Below the pieces are notes generated by a model. The model saw nothing but the letters and a program-made list of their open reading frames with translations. It did not search any database and was not told where the DNA came from. A program made the translations under genes and the position numbers. 64,000 nucleotides of DNA from Paludibacter sp. (GTDB taxonomy: Bacteria > Bacteroidota > Bacteroidia > Bacteroidales > Paludibacteraceae): contig JAQTTH010000020.1 in assembly GCA_028710895.1 (NCBI GenBank), forward strand, positions 1 through 64,000, given 5' to 3'. Below, in pieces: positions 32,574 through 40,683 of the stretch (the stretch's first letter is position 1; the number at the start of each line of letters is the position of its first letter).

Positions 32574-33308
32574 ATGAAAACATTTAAATTTTTCCTTTCT
32601 GTTGCTATCGTAGCCTTGTCATTTACTGCTTGTACAACCGAGTCTCCGGTTCCCGATTCCTTTACTGTTTCAACGCTTGTTGACTTCGAAAACGTGAAAC
32701 TTAATTCAGATAGTATCTGGAATGGTTCGGATGGTTCAGGTTCGTTCACAACTAAAGTTGCCACGTTCAATAACAATTATAACAGTGCCTGGTTTTCATG
32801 GTCGGGTTTTGCATGTTCGGCTAAAAAAGATACAAAGACAAGTGGCTATACAAACCAATACAGTGTATCTGCAGGTAGTGGTGCATTAGGTTCAAAACAG
32901 TTTGCCCTGACTTACGGTACAGCTACTTTACTTTGCGATAGCAATGTGTATGGCAATTTTAGTATCAAGAGCCTTATGCTCACTAATTCTACGTATACCT
33001 ACCTGGATATGCAAAACGGAAGTGCATATAGCAAAAAGTTTGTTGCCGGCGACTGGTATAAAATCACAATTACAGGATATTTAAATAATACTAAAACCAG
33101 CGCGGTTGATTATTATCTGGCCGATTTCCGTAATGGAAAATCATTCTTATCAAATACCTGGACTAAAGTGGATGTAAGTGCCCTGGGTAAGGTGAATAAG
33201 GTTGTCTTCACACTCGATTCGAGCGATAAAGGCACCTATGGAATGAATACACCTGCCTATGCCTGTGTCGACAATATTGAGTTTACACAAACTATTTCGA
33301 CAAAATAG
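32574..33308 (+). CDS. DUF4465 lipoprotein, candidate cobalamin-binding surface protein
   Basis: The 244-residue product has a lipoprotein signal (F-T-A-C, Cys20), then a beta-sandwich matching DUF4465 (PF14717). It shows V-D-F-E-N-V-K-L-N-S-D-S-I-W-N-G-S-D near 37-54, W-F-S-W-S-G-F-A-C-S near 74, and C-V-D-N-I-E-F near the end. Its leader contains a cobalamin riboswitch, so expression should fall when B12 is plentiful, as for uptake systems. Surface cobalamin-binding lipoproteins of Bacteroides have been described (BtuG, BtuH); I believe the BtuH group shares this domain but cannot check. No btuB or btuF lies nearby, so it is an orphan member. A terminator follows at 33480-33513. Confidence 0.85.
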   Translation: MKTFKFFLSVAIVALSFTACTTESPVPDSFTVSTLVDFENVKLNSDSIWNGSDGSGSFTTKVATFNNNYNSAWFSWSGFACSAKKDTKTSGYTNQYSVSAGSGALGSKQFALTYGTATLLCDSNVYGNFSIKSLMLTNSTYTYLDMQNGSAYSKKFVAGDWYKITITGYLNNTKTSAVDYYLADFRNGKSFLSNTWTKVDVSALGKVNKVVFTLDSSDKGTYGMNTPAYACVDNIEFTQTISTK

Positions 33309-33388
33309 AAATTTTCAATCCCCTGAATGCGTCTAAGAATACTTCAATAAGGCGTATTGACATTGACAAACTATAAGATACTACGTCT

Positions 33389-33420
33389 TTAAGCCTCCGC
33401 CAGCTGGCGGATTGGGGGTC
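33389..33420. repeat. C/G-rich intergenic repeat with CCGCCAGCTGGCGG palindrome
   Basis: Perfect 14-bp palindrome followed by a G-run, a variant of the 31227 element. Lies between the lipoprotein stop and its likely terminator. Confidence 0.6.
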
Positions 33421-33479
33421 TAAATCATAAAGTATGAATTCCTGCTTTTATCTGCCATAATATTTGCATTTCATACTGT

Positions 33480-33513
33480 AAGCCGGGGCTATTTGAGTCC
33501 CGGCTTTTTTTAT
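33480..33513 (+). terminator. Terminator after DUF4465 gene
   Basis: AAGCCGGG pairs with CCCGGCTT followed by seven T. It is 170 bp beyond the stop codon. Confidence 0.8.
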
Positions 33514-33590
33514 TTGTAATTTTTTTTCGCTAATAGTTTTCTGAAAATGAATAGGGTAGGGAGTTTCAGAAAAAAATATACCGGGAAAAG

Positions 33591-33621
33591 TTTGTGAATC
33601 TGACAAAATGTACTACTTTTG
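33591..33621 (+). promoter_or_regulatory. Textbook promoter of the SRP RNA
   Basis: TTTG (33591-33594), 19 bp spacer, then TACTTTTG (33614-33621). This matches the Bacteroidetes -33/-7 consensus and spacing exactly and lies about 8 bases before the RNA 5' end. Confidence 0.8.
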
Positions 33622-33628
33622 TGCCCGG

Positions 33629-33721
33629 ATAAGTCCTACACGACCAGCTCCCTTTGAACTCCCCCAGGGCTTGACCGCAGCAAGGGTATTTGGTTGTAGC
33701 GGTGCGATGTAGGGGGCTTAT
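33629..33721 (+). ncRNA. ffs: Signal recognition particle RNA, bacterial small form
   Basis: The ~93-nt RNA closes with AAGTCCTACA (33631-33640) pairing to TGTAGGGGGCTT (33709-33720). The conserved SRP internal loop is present: TTTGAACTCCCCCAGGGC on the 5' side and CGCAGCAAGGGTA on the 3' side, the Ffh-binding region. The apical loop reads TTGACC in place of the usual CGGAAG. It targets membrane and secretory proteins with Ffh and FtsY. tRNA-Thr follows seven bases later, so both may come from one transcript ending at the 33805 terminator. Confidence 0.9.
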
Positions 33722-33727
33722 CCACTT

Positions 33728-33801
33728 GCCTCTTTAGCTCAGTTGGCCAGAGCACGTGATTTGTAATCTCGGGGTCGTTGGTTCGAATCCGACAAGAGGC
33801 T
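33728..33801 (+). tRNA. tRNA-Thr (anticodon TGT)
   Basis: The 74-nt cloverleaf has acceptor pairs GCCTCTT/AAGAGGC with T discriminator, D-arm GCTC...GAGC, anticodon loop TTTGTAA with TGT, and T-arm GTTGG/CCGAC with TTCGAAT. CCA is not encoded. The anticodon stem CGTGA/TCTCG has one central T-T mismatch. It reads ACA codons (and probably others). Confidence 0.95.
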
Positions 33802-33804
33802 CAA

Positions 33805-33843
33805 CAAAAAAGCCGCTTCCATTCAGTTGGAAGCGGCTTTTTT
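33805..33843 (+). terminator. Terminator after SRP RNA/tRNA-Thr
   Basis: AAAAAAGCCGCTTCCA pairs with TGGAAGCGGCTTTTTT. The same stem recurs at 34553 and, with one compensated change, at 35790. Confidence 0.85.
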
Positions 33844-33910
33844 ATTGGGAAATATAAGAATTGAATGCTGATAAGTCTCAAACTCTGACTTACTTTTGTC
33901 TCATGAGAAA

Positions 33911-34022
33911 CAACCGCCCCTAAATCCCCTAAAGGGGACTTAAAGAGTGGTTTGCAAGAATCTCATAATAAATTTAAAGACGATGCTAATTCAAAGTCCC
34001 CTTTAGGGGATTTAGGGGCGGA
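33911..34022. repeat. Inverted pair of C/G-rich repeats
   Basis: CCGCCCCTAAATCCCCTAAA (from 33912) is the complement of TTTAGGGGATTTAGGGGCGG (to 34021). The two arms are about 60 bp apart and sit directly downstream of the rhodanese stop codon, where they could form a large hairpin. Confidence 0.65.
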
Positions 34023-34029
34023 AATAAAA

Positions 34030-34395
34030 TTACTCCTGCGTGATGGGATATCCCGATACCACCCATTCATTGAAACCGTTATTCAAATCATAGATTTCTG
34101 TATTCAATCCGGCTAGTTTTGCTGCAGCCATTTTGCTTTTAAACCCTCCCTGGCAATAAACTGCCAATACTTTATAGGCACTATCTTCTTCCAGAGCAGC
34201 CACAAAATCCGAACTATGCATATCCAGATTGATAGCACCTTCTATGTGTCCCAATTCAAATGATTCTGCATCGCGAACATCAATAATGGTAACAGAATTA
34301 TAATCCAGTACTTCCTTGAAATCTCTGGCCGATAATGATTTTATGTTGGATGCAGTTTGTTTTGCTTTTCCGGCGTATGTATATGATTGACTCAT
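34030..34395 (-). CDS. Single-domain rhodanese sulfurtransferase
   Basis: The 121-residue protein has I-I-D-V-R-D (37-42), H-I-E-G-A-I-N (50-56), and an active-site loop C-Q-G-G-F-K-S with Cys81. The C-x-x-G-x-K/R-S form is typical of single-domain PspE/GlpE-like rhodaneses that carry sulfane sulfur. No signal peptide, so cytosolic. Neighbours do not point to a pathway. It is monocistronic, with the inverted C/G repeat pair just downstream. Confidence 0.88.
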   Translation of the reverse strand: MSQSYTYAGKAKQTASNIKSLSARDFKEVLDYNSVTIIDVRDAESFELGHIEGAINLDMHSSDFVAALEEDSAYKVLAVYCQGGFKSKMAAAKLAGLNTEIYDLNNGFNEWVVSGYPITQE

Positions 34396-34552
34396 TTTTT
34401 GCTTATAATTTAATTTGTTACTTTTTAGTTATGTGCCTCAAAAAGGCTTTAAATATCCAATATCTAACACGAAAGTAATTTAATTGTTTAGAATAAGCCG
34501 GAACAAAGCTTATAATGGACAACCCGGTGAATACTATACTGCTTCTAAAAAT

Positions 34553-34583
34553 AAAGCCGCTTCCAATTCAATGGAAGCGGCTT
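34553..34583 (-). terminator. Terminator after sugar-binding lipoprotein gene
   Basis: AAAGCCGCTTCCA/TGGAAGCGGCTT with TATTTTTA following on the minus strand; near-identical to the tRNA-Thr terminator stem. Confidence 0.75.
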
Positions 34584-34604
34584 CTGTTATAATATTCACC
34601 CTGT

Positions 34605-35549
34605 TTATAAGTTATCCAATTCTTTTTCGGCATTGCTTTGGTCGATAACCTTTACATCATACAGCATTTGCAATTCGTAGGGTTTATCGATGATTGCGTT
34701 ATAGAGATTCTTTACACCTTCATAGCCCATAGCGTGAAAATTCTGCTTCATGGTAGCACAGTTAGGATTATCCTTGATATACCGTAATAAAGGTCGTGAA
34801 ACGTCGAAGAATACGGAAATACCACCACCCTTCATAAAATCCGACAAAGCTTTGATGCTGTCGAGACCATTCAGTACCGGAACGCCCCACATCATTTGTA
34901 CTCCATTTATATTTTTATTGCGTTTCAGTTGGTAGGTAAGCAGTTCTTTAGCATAATCGGGCATTTCCAGGCAGTTAAACACTTCACCAATTTGACTGTT
35001 GCTAATCTGTGACCGGAATCCTGAAATTCTGTCAGTCATATTCAACGCACTCATTCCACCAATTACAATAACGATTTTATTCGGTTTTTTATGGGCTTTG
35101 GCATAGAGGTTTAGCATGGTTTGAGCACAAATCTTGCCGGCTTTTTTATTATCGGTACCAATGTAGAAAAGCCTGTCGCTGTACGGACTGTCGGAGTCAA
35201 ACGTAGCCACCTTGATACCGGCCTTCATGGCTCTGTTGATAGGTTCCTTCAGCATAACGGCATCATTACAACTAATCAGAATTCCATCCACTTTGTAGCG
35301 AATCAGATTGTCGATTAATTCTTTTTGTTTGTTACCATCAATAGAAGTAGGTGGTTCCCAGGTTACAACAACCCCCAAATCCTTGGCAGCTTCCAGGGCG
35401 CTTTCTTTTACCTGATCGAAGATAGCATTATCTACTTTGGGGATAATAGCTATAACTATCTCTTTCTTTTCATGTACTTTGGGTTTACATGAACTAAAAA
35501 CACCTGCAAAAATACAGAGTGCTGTGAGTAAAATCCAATTCTTTCTCAT
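34605..35549 (-). CDS. Periplasmic sugar-binding-like lipoprotein (Peripla_BP_4)
   Basis: The 314-residue lipoprotein (V-F-S-S-C, Cys21) has the two-lobed type I periplasmic binding fold. It contains I-A-I-I-P-K-V-D-N-A-I-F-D-Q near 34, V-D-G-I-L-I-S-C-N-D near 88, V-A-T-F-D-S-D-S-P near 113, and I-G-T-D-N-K-K-A-G near 129, as in ribose- or xylose-binding proteins. No ABC transporter, kinase or chemoreceptor gene is adjacent. It may serve a signalling role or a distant transporter. Ligand unknown. Confidence 0.85.
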   Translation of the reverse strand: MRKNWILLTALCIFAGVFSSCKPKVHEKKEIVIAIIPKVDNAIFDQVKESALEAAKDLGVVVTWEPPTSIDGNKQKELIDNLIRYKVDGILISCNDAVMLKEPINRAMKAGIKVATFDSDSPYSDRLFYIGTDNKKAGKICAQTMLNLYAKAHKKPNKIVIVIGGMSALNMTDRISGFRSQISNSQIGEVFNCLEMPDYAKELLTYQLKRNKNINGVQMMWGVPVLNGLDSIKALSDFMKGGGISVFFDVSRPLLRYIKDNPNCATMKQNFHAMGYEGVKNLYNAIIDKPYELQMLYDVKVIDQSNAEKELDNL

Positions 35550-35789
35550 ATTAGTAATAATTAAAGGTTTTATTGAAATTATATAGAGATATTCATTTCA
35601 ATCAGCTCAAATTAGCTAAAAAAAGCAGGAAATATTTCACTTATTTTTTATAAATACTAAACAAAACTAAATATGACTTTGTTTTGCCGGACGTTGTTTA
35701 TTTGATGATTTTTGAATATAAATTCAGCAACTTTAAATAAGTGGGTAGTGAATATCAGTTAAATGGGCAGTAAAAAGGTTAGCAGTACT

Positions 35790-35826
35790 AAAAAACCGCT
35801 TCCAAATCAATGGAAACGGCTTTTTA
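35790..35826 (-). terminator. Terminator after YihY/BrkB gene
   Basis: AAAAACCGCTTCCA pairs with TGGAAACGGCTTTTTA, third variant of the GCCGCTTCCA stem in 2 kb. One arm reads ACGG where others read GCGG. Confidence 0.7.
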
Positions 35827-35845
35827 AACATGTATTACGTTACAC

Positions 35846-37171
35846 TTAAATATCTTTTACAAGTATTTGTTCTGTATGTTCTTCCGAGCGTTGTTTGATG
35901 TCAAGGGTTTTCTGCCAAAAACTATCAAGTAGTTCATTTTTATTGGTCAGAAATAACTCAGATCCATGTATTTCCATTTTGTTGAACAGCAAACTAACAC
36001 TCAGTTGATTGATATCTATGGCAGGTTGATAGGTTTTCATCTTAGTGCTTTCGTTATATACTTCAATGAGTATTGACACCTCCACGAGCTTTGCTACCAA
36101 CTGGTTGACTAGACGAATTGGTAATTTGTAATTTGTTGCAATCTGTTCGGTGGATAGGGGTGGTTTCTGATTTTCGAACTGTTTTACAATAACATGGGTA
36201 ATAAAAAGAGTCACAAAGTTTTTGTAGCGCGTGCTTATGTTCTTCGTATCAAGTTCAAAATCAAAATTCTGAATGTTTTGCGATGCATAGGATATTTCAG
36301 CTCCAAGCAATACAATCAGACAGGATATCTGTAGCCAAAGCAGCAACAAAGGTAAGGCGGCAAAGCTACCGTATATAACGTTGTAACGCGATAAATACAC
36401 CTGTCCGTTGATATAAAGCATTTGGAATACCTGAAACGCTGAACCGGCTACAATACCGGCGATAAGGGCATTTTTAAACCGCACCCGGGTATTGGGAATC
36501 ATCATGTAGGTGATTGTGAACACTATCCAGTTGATAAAGTAGGGAATAAACTTCACTCCAAATCGCAGCATTGGACTCAACACCTGATAAACATAGGTCT
36601 GAGATACGGCAGAGCTGACATAAATTGAGAGTCCACCCGAAAATACGATAAGGATAGGAATGATGAGAATGGTAGAAAAATAGGTTGTGAACTGACGAAT
36701 GGGAGAACGCGATTTTTTTACCTGCCAGATACTGTTGAAAGCCCGTTCGACCTGCATAAAGAAGTTCATTACCGACCAGATTAAAACCACAAGGCCTACA
36801 CCAATGAAAATTCCTCCCTGTATTGTTTTCAAATATTGCTCAACGAATCCCATAACCGTTGGAATCAAATCTGCCTGCCCGATAAATGAGTCCTTAAGCG
36901 AGTTTTCAATCATTTTCTCCACGCCAAACCCTTTGCCAATAGCAATTATTAAGGCAAACAGCGGTATAATAGCAAATAAAATGGAGTAGGACAGGGCCGA
37001 AGCACGAATAGTAAGATTATCAGCAACAAATCCCCTGATTGCCAGCGAAACAATTTTGATGAACCGATAAGTCATCCGCTTTGTTTTCGATAACTCATTC
37101 TCTGTTATTTTCCAGATATCATAGCTGATAAATGAAAATATCCGGGTGAAAAATGCAATAAGTTTCGACAT
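35846..37171 (-). CDS. YihY/BrkB-family inner-membrane protein
   Basis: The 441-residue protein has the YihY/virulence factor BrkB domain (PF03631) over about residues 45-310. It has six hydrophobic segments and the motifs L-T-I-R-A-S-A-L-S-Y-S-I-L-F-A-I-I-P near 55-72, W-S-V-M-N-F-F near 130, and Y-G-S-F-A-A-L-P-L-L-L-L-W near 272. The remaining ~130 residues look like a winged-helix-like cytosolic tail (L-S-T-E-Q-I-A-T-N-Y-K-L-P-I-R-L-V). Older annotation as RNase BN is not supported. Likely an integral inner-membrane protein of uncertain transport or structural role. Confidence 0.88.
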   Translation of the reverse strand: MSKLIAFFTRIFSFISYDIWKITENELSKTKRMTYRFIKIVSLAIRGFVADNLTIRASALSYSILFAIIPLFALIIAIGKGFGVEKMIENSLKDSFIGQADLIPTVMGFVEQYLKTIQGGIFIGVGLVVLIWSVMNFFMQVERAFNSIWQVKKSRSPIRQFTTYFSTILIIPILIVFSGGLSIYVSSAVSQTYVYQVLSPMLRFGVKFIPYFINWIVFTITYMMIPNTRVRFKNALIAGIVAGSAFQVFQMLYINGQVYLSRYNVIYGSFAALPLLLLWLQISCLIVLLGAEISYASQNIQNFDFELDTKNISTRYKNFVTLFITHVIVKQFENQKPPLSTEQIATNYKLPIRLVNQLVAKLVEVSILIEVYNESTKMKTYQPAIDINQLSVSLLFNKMEIHGSELFLTNKNELLDSFWQKTLDIKQRSEEHTEQILVKDI

Positions 37172-37234
37172 AAGGTTTATGTAATTAGTAATTAATGCTT
37201 GATAATTATTAATTAGAAGGAGGTGAAAAAAAAT

Positions 37235-37649
37235 AGTAGGTCTGTAAGCCGGGTTCTGTACTCTGCCTGCGCAAAGTGTTTGTCATTTATCTCGAACAAA
37301 TGTCACCATTTGCCTCTAGCAATCTACCCCCCGACATCGGGCGAGCAACCCTACATGCGTCGGTATACATGATCTTGCAACCCATAAGGCGTACGGCATC
37401 CCGTGTTACCACGAAACCCGGTGAGCTCTTACCTCACCTTTTCACCCTTACTCCATGACCTAATCCGCCTCGCTTTGGGCGAGGCTCCCTCTCTAAAAGA
37501 GAAGGCTAAAGGAACTCGGAACTCGAAGCGGTTTTTCTCTGTTACGTTACTCTGCCTTCACAAACAGCTTCCCGTTAGGAAATATGGCGCTCTGCGTTGC
37601 CCGGACTTTCCTCCATTCCCGAGGGAAAAGCGACAAACCGACCTACTAT
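37235..37649 (-). ncRNA. rnpB: RNase P RNA, bacterial type A, with enlarged P12 region
   Basis: On the minus strand the RNA starts AGTAGGTCGG and ends GACCTACT. It contains the conserved GAGGAAAGTCCGGGC, CAGAGAAAAACCGC, GGTAAGGGTGAAAAGGTG-like and GGTAACACGGGATG-type blocks, and the 3' ACAGACCTACTA. It is the catalytic RNA that matures tRNA 5' ends. A block of about 100 nt in the P12 region (37440-37540) contains GCCTCGCCCAAAGCGAGGC and CTTCTCTTTTAGAGAGGG hairpins that look like dispersed repeats. A TATCTTTG box on the minus strand (37657-37664) precedes the 5' end. Confidence 0.93.
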
Positions 37650-37656
37650 TTAACTG

Positions 37657-37664
37657 CAAAGATA
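37657..37664 (-). promoter_or_regulatory. -7 promoter box of RNase P RNA
   Basis: Minus-strand TATCTTTG matches TAnnTTTG, about 8 bases before the RNA 5' end. Confidence 0.6.
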
Positions 37665-37828
37665 GAGATAATATTTTAATTTTTACTTTTCTTTGTATAG
37701 TTCATTTTAAATCAACTATATAGAATTGAAAGACAGTCTTAATACGGAAATTTTTCTTTATTGTGCAACTTTCTAAGTCGTTTGTTGTTTATAACTACGA
37801 ATATATTTAAATTTTAAATAAATACGGT

Positions 37829-39124
37829 ATGAGTAATTTGGGTATTAAAAAAGGAGATAAAGTTGTTATAATAGGAGGTGGGTTTGCCGGACTGCAATTG
37901 GCAAGAACGCTGATTAAAGCTGATTTGAAAGTCATTCTGGTCGACAAACAGAATCATCATCAGTTTCAACCCTTGTTTTACCAAATTGCAAGCGGACGTC
38001 TCGAACCATCAAGCATTTCGTTTCCTTTCCGGAAAATATTTCAGAAAAGCAAGACTGTTGATTTCCGGATGGCCGATATAACTCAAATTCTACCTGCCGA
38101 AAAGAAAATAATGACGGCATATGACCGTACAATTACTTACGATCATCTGATTATTGCTACAGGTTGCCGTACTAATTTTTTCGGGAACAAAGAGTTGAGT
38201 GAAAACTGTTTTTCAATGAAAACAACACAGGAATCAATTGATATTCGTAATAAAATTCTGTTTAGTTTCGAAAAAGAGATATTTGCACGCCCGGAAGAGA
38301 AACAAGCCTGGATGAATATTGTCATTGTGGGCGGTGGTCCAACAGGAGTGGAGCTTTCAGGTGCATTTGCCGAATTGAAAAAGAATGTATTACCGAAAGA
38401 TTACCACAACATTGATTTTTCAAAGTTCAATATCATCCTCTGCGAAGGAAGTAAAAATACGCTCAATAATATGAGTGAAGAATCGAGAGCCGCATCGCGA
38501 AAATACCTTGAAGATATGAGTGTTATCGTGAAAACAGAAACAATACTGGTATCGTACGATGGTAATGAAGCTGTTTTGAACACAGGTGAGCGTATTCCTA
38601 CGAAAAATGTAATCTGGGCAGCCGGAGTTACCGGAAACATTATCAACGGCCTTGCAGAGGAGAATACAATACGAAACCGGTACATTGTTGACAGACTAAA
38701 CCGAATAAAAGGTGTTGATAATATATATGCTTTGGGCGATGTAGCCTATATGGAAACGCCACTTTACCCGAAAGGACATCCTCAGGTAGCCAATGTGGCA
38801 ATTAATCAGGCTAAAAACCTGGGATTAAACATTCTCAAATCACTGAAAGATGAGAACTACGAAGCTGTTCACTACGAATATCACGATTTGGGCATGATGG
38901 CAACAATCGGTAAACACAAAGCAGTGGTGGAATTACCTTTTATCAAGTTGAAGGGAGTTATTGCCTGGTATATATGGATGTTCCTGCACTTAATGCTTAT
39001 TTTGAGCGTCAGAAATAAAATCGTTATTTTCTTCAACTGGGCCTGGAGTTACCTGACAAAAGATACCTCGTTGAGATTGATAACTTATATTGACTATAAG
39101 AAAGAGAAAGTAATAAATTCATGA
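37829..39124 (+). CDS. ndh: Type II NADH dehydrogenase (NDH-2)
   Basis: The 431-residue flavoprotein has the N-terminal FAD site V-V-I-I-G-G-G-F-A-G (12-21), a second Rossmann motif V-I-V-G-G-G-P-T-G-V-E near 163-176 for NADH, and the A-L-G-D-V-A FAD site near 304. A C-terminal hydrophobic tail (I-W-M-F-L-H-L-M-L-I) would hold it to the membrane. It passes electrons from NADH to quinone without pumping ions. It ends at a shared terminator with trpB2 and is monocistronic. Confidence 0.92.
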   Translation: MSNLGIKKGDKVVIIGGGFAGLQLARTLIKADLKVILVDKQNHHQFQPLFYQIASGRLEPSSISFPFRKIFQKSKTVDFRMADITQILPAEKKIMTAYDRTITYDHLIIATGCRTNFFGNKELSENCFSMKTTQESIDIRNKILFSFEKEIFARPEEKQAWMNIVIVGGGPTGVELSGAFAELKKNVLPKDYHNIDFSKFNIILCEGSKNTLNNMSEESRAASRKYLEDMSVIVKTETILVSYDGNEAVLNTGERIPTKNVIWAAGVTGNIINGLAEENTIRNRYIVDRLNRIKGVDNIYALGDVAYMETPLYPKGHPQVANVAINQAKNLGLNILKSLKDENYEAVHYEYHDLGMMATIGKHKAVVELPFIKLKGVIAWYIWMFLHLMLILSVRNKIVIFFNWAWSYLTKDTSLRLITYIDYKKEKVINS

Positions 39125-39125
39125 T

Positions 39126-39160
39126 AAAAAAAGGCTTCGAAATCAATCGAAGCCTTTTCT
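39126..39160. terminator. Bidirectional terminator between ndh and trpB2
   Basis: AAAAAAAGGCTTCGA pairs with TCGAAGCCTTTTC; flanking A and T tracts on both sides serve the convergent genes. Confidence 0.85.
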
Positions 39161-39180
39161 ATTTTCGGTTGCCTGATTAT

Positions 39181-40548
39181 TTATTGAACAAGGCCTGATA
39201 TTTTGCTAATGTTATCTGCAATAGCTTCATCCGACAAAGAGTAGTTCACCAAGTCATCGGCCAAATATTGATCGTAAGCAGCCATATCTACCAATCCATG
39301 ACCGGAAAGGTTGAACAAAATCGTTTTGCTTGTTCCTTCTTCCTTGCATTTCAATGCTTCGTTGATAGCCGCTGCAATAGCATGAGCCGATTCAGGAGCA
39401 GGAACAATACCTTCGGTCTGTGCAAATAGTACACCAGCCTTAAATGAATCCAGTTGTTCAATATCAACAGCTTCCATCAAATCGTCTTTCATCAACTGAC
39501 TAACAATAGTTCCTGCACCGTGATAACGAAGTCCACCGGCATGAATATGAGCAGGAGCAAAGTTATGACCAAGCGTAAACATAGGTAGAAGAGGAGTATA
39601 GCCTGCTTCATCACCAAAGTCATACTGGAATACACCGCGGGTAAGCTTTGGACAAGAAGCTGGTTCAGCAGCAATAAAACGGGTAGTTTTACCTTCTTTG
39701 ATATTATGACGCATAAATGGAAAAGCAATACCCGAGAAATTTGAACCTCCACCAAAACAACCGATAACTACATCAGGATATTCTCCTGCCATTTCCATTT
39801 GCTTTTCAGCTTCCAAACCAATTACTGTTTGGTGCAACGATACGTGATTCAACACACTACCAAGCGTATATTTACAGTTTGGTGTTTGCATTGCCAACTC
39901 GATAGCCTCCGAAATGGCAGTACCCAAACTTCCCTGATAATTAGGGTGATCTGTCAAAATCTGACGGCCGGCTTTGGTTGACATACTGGGTGATGGAATT
40001 ACCTGAGCACCCCATGTTTGCATCAACGAACGACGATAGGGCTTTTGTTCGTAGCTGATTTTCACCATATAAACAGCTAATTCCAGTCCAAACGTTTTGG
40101 CTGCGAACGATAAGGCAGTACCCCACTGACCGGCACCTGTTTCGGTTGTAATATTGGTTGTTCCTTCTTTTTTGCAATAGTATGCCTGAGCCAAGGCTGA
40201 GTTCAGTTTATGTGAACCTACAGGGCTTACACTTTCATTCTTGAAATAGATATGAGCAGGTGTATCAAGCGCTTTTTCCAGGTTATAAGCACGAACAAGT
40301 GGAGTGGGGCGGTATATCTTTAATTTCTCGCGTACTTCTTCAGGTATATCAATCCATGCATCAGTCTGATTTAATTCCTGCTCAGCTAAATCCTTAGCAA
40401 ACAAGGGAGTTAAATCATCTACAGTCAATGGTTGTTTCGTCCCCGGATGCAACATAGGCATTTGCTTTGTAACCAAATCGGCAACGATATTATACCATTT
40501 GGTTGGCAACTCTTTTTCCTCTAAAAGAAACTTTTTTGTTTTTTCCAT
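39181..40548 (-). CDS. trpB2: Tryptophan synthase beta chain, TrpB2 type
   Basis: The 455-residue PLP enzyme is longer than TrpB1 (about 400) and carries the TrpB2 N-terminal extension (residues 1-80). The PLP lysine is Lys114 in G-S-H-K-L-N-S-A, and the phosphate-binding C-F-G-G-G-S-N-F near 248-255 is present. TrpB2 makes tryptophan from indole and serine, often without a partner alpha subunit. No trpA or other trp genes lie here. The ~200-nt leader contains a Trp-rich leader peptide, an antiterminator and a terminator, so the gene is probably repressed by charged tRNA-Trp through attenuation. Confidence 0.93.
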   Translation of the reverse strand: MEKTKKFLLEEKELPTKWYNIVADLVTKQMPMLHPGTKQPLTVDDLTPLFAKDLAEQELNQTDAWIDIPEEVREKLKIYRPTPLVRAYNLEKALDTPAHIYFKNESVSPVGSHKLNSALAQAYYCKKEGTTNITTETGAGQWGTALSFAAKTFGLELAVYMVKISYEQKPYRRSLMQTWGAQVIPSPSMSTKAGRQILTDHPNYQGSLGTAISEAIELAMQTPNCKYTLGSVLNHVSLHQTVIGLEAEKQMEMAGEYPDVVIGCFGGGSNFSGIAFPFMRHNIKEGKTTRFIAAEPASCPKLTRGVFQYDFGDEAGYTPLLPMFTLGHNFAPAHIHAGGLRYHGAGTIVSQLMKDDLMEAVDIEQLDSFKAGVLFAQTEGIVPAPESAHAIAAAINEALKCKEEGTSKTILFNLSGHGLVDMAAYDQYLADDLVNYSLSDEAIADNISKISGLVQ

Positions 40549-40594
40549 GATCTCGTAATTTAATCTTTAAGTATGATAATATATTTAATTTCGA

Positions 40595-40631
40595 TAAAAA
40601 GAAAGCCTGTCGTTAGGCTAAACAACAGGCT
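40595..40631 (-). terminator. Attenuator terminator in trpB2 leader
   Basis: On the minus strand an 11-bp stem (AGCCTGTTGTT with AACGACAGGCT, loop TAGCCT, one G-T pair) is followed by TTTCTTTTT. It lies 56 bases upstream of the trpB2 start, so it would stop transcripts before the gene. Confidence 0.8.
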
Positions 40632-40683
40632 GTTATGCTGAAATACGTTGCTAATTCATGCCACAAACAGAACCTTATTGTTT
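40620..40683 (-). promoter_or_regulatory. Antiterminator pairing in trpB2 leader
   Basis: AAACAATAAGG (40683-40673), immediately after the leader-peptide stop codon, can pair with CCTGTTGTTT (40629-40620) in the 5' arm of the terminator. Pairing there blocks terminator formation. A ribosome on the stop codon would cover the first element. Confidence 0.65.

Noticed and set aside
37403-37723. 106-residue open frame on the plus strand
   Set aside because: It runs antisense through the RNase P RNA and has no protein-like features.
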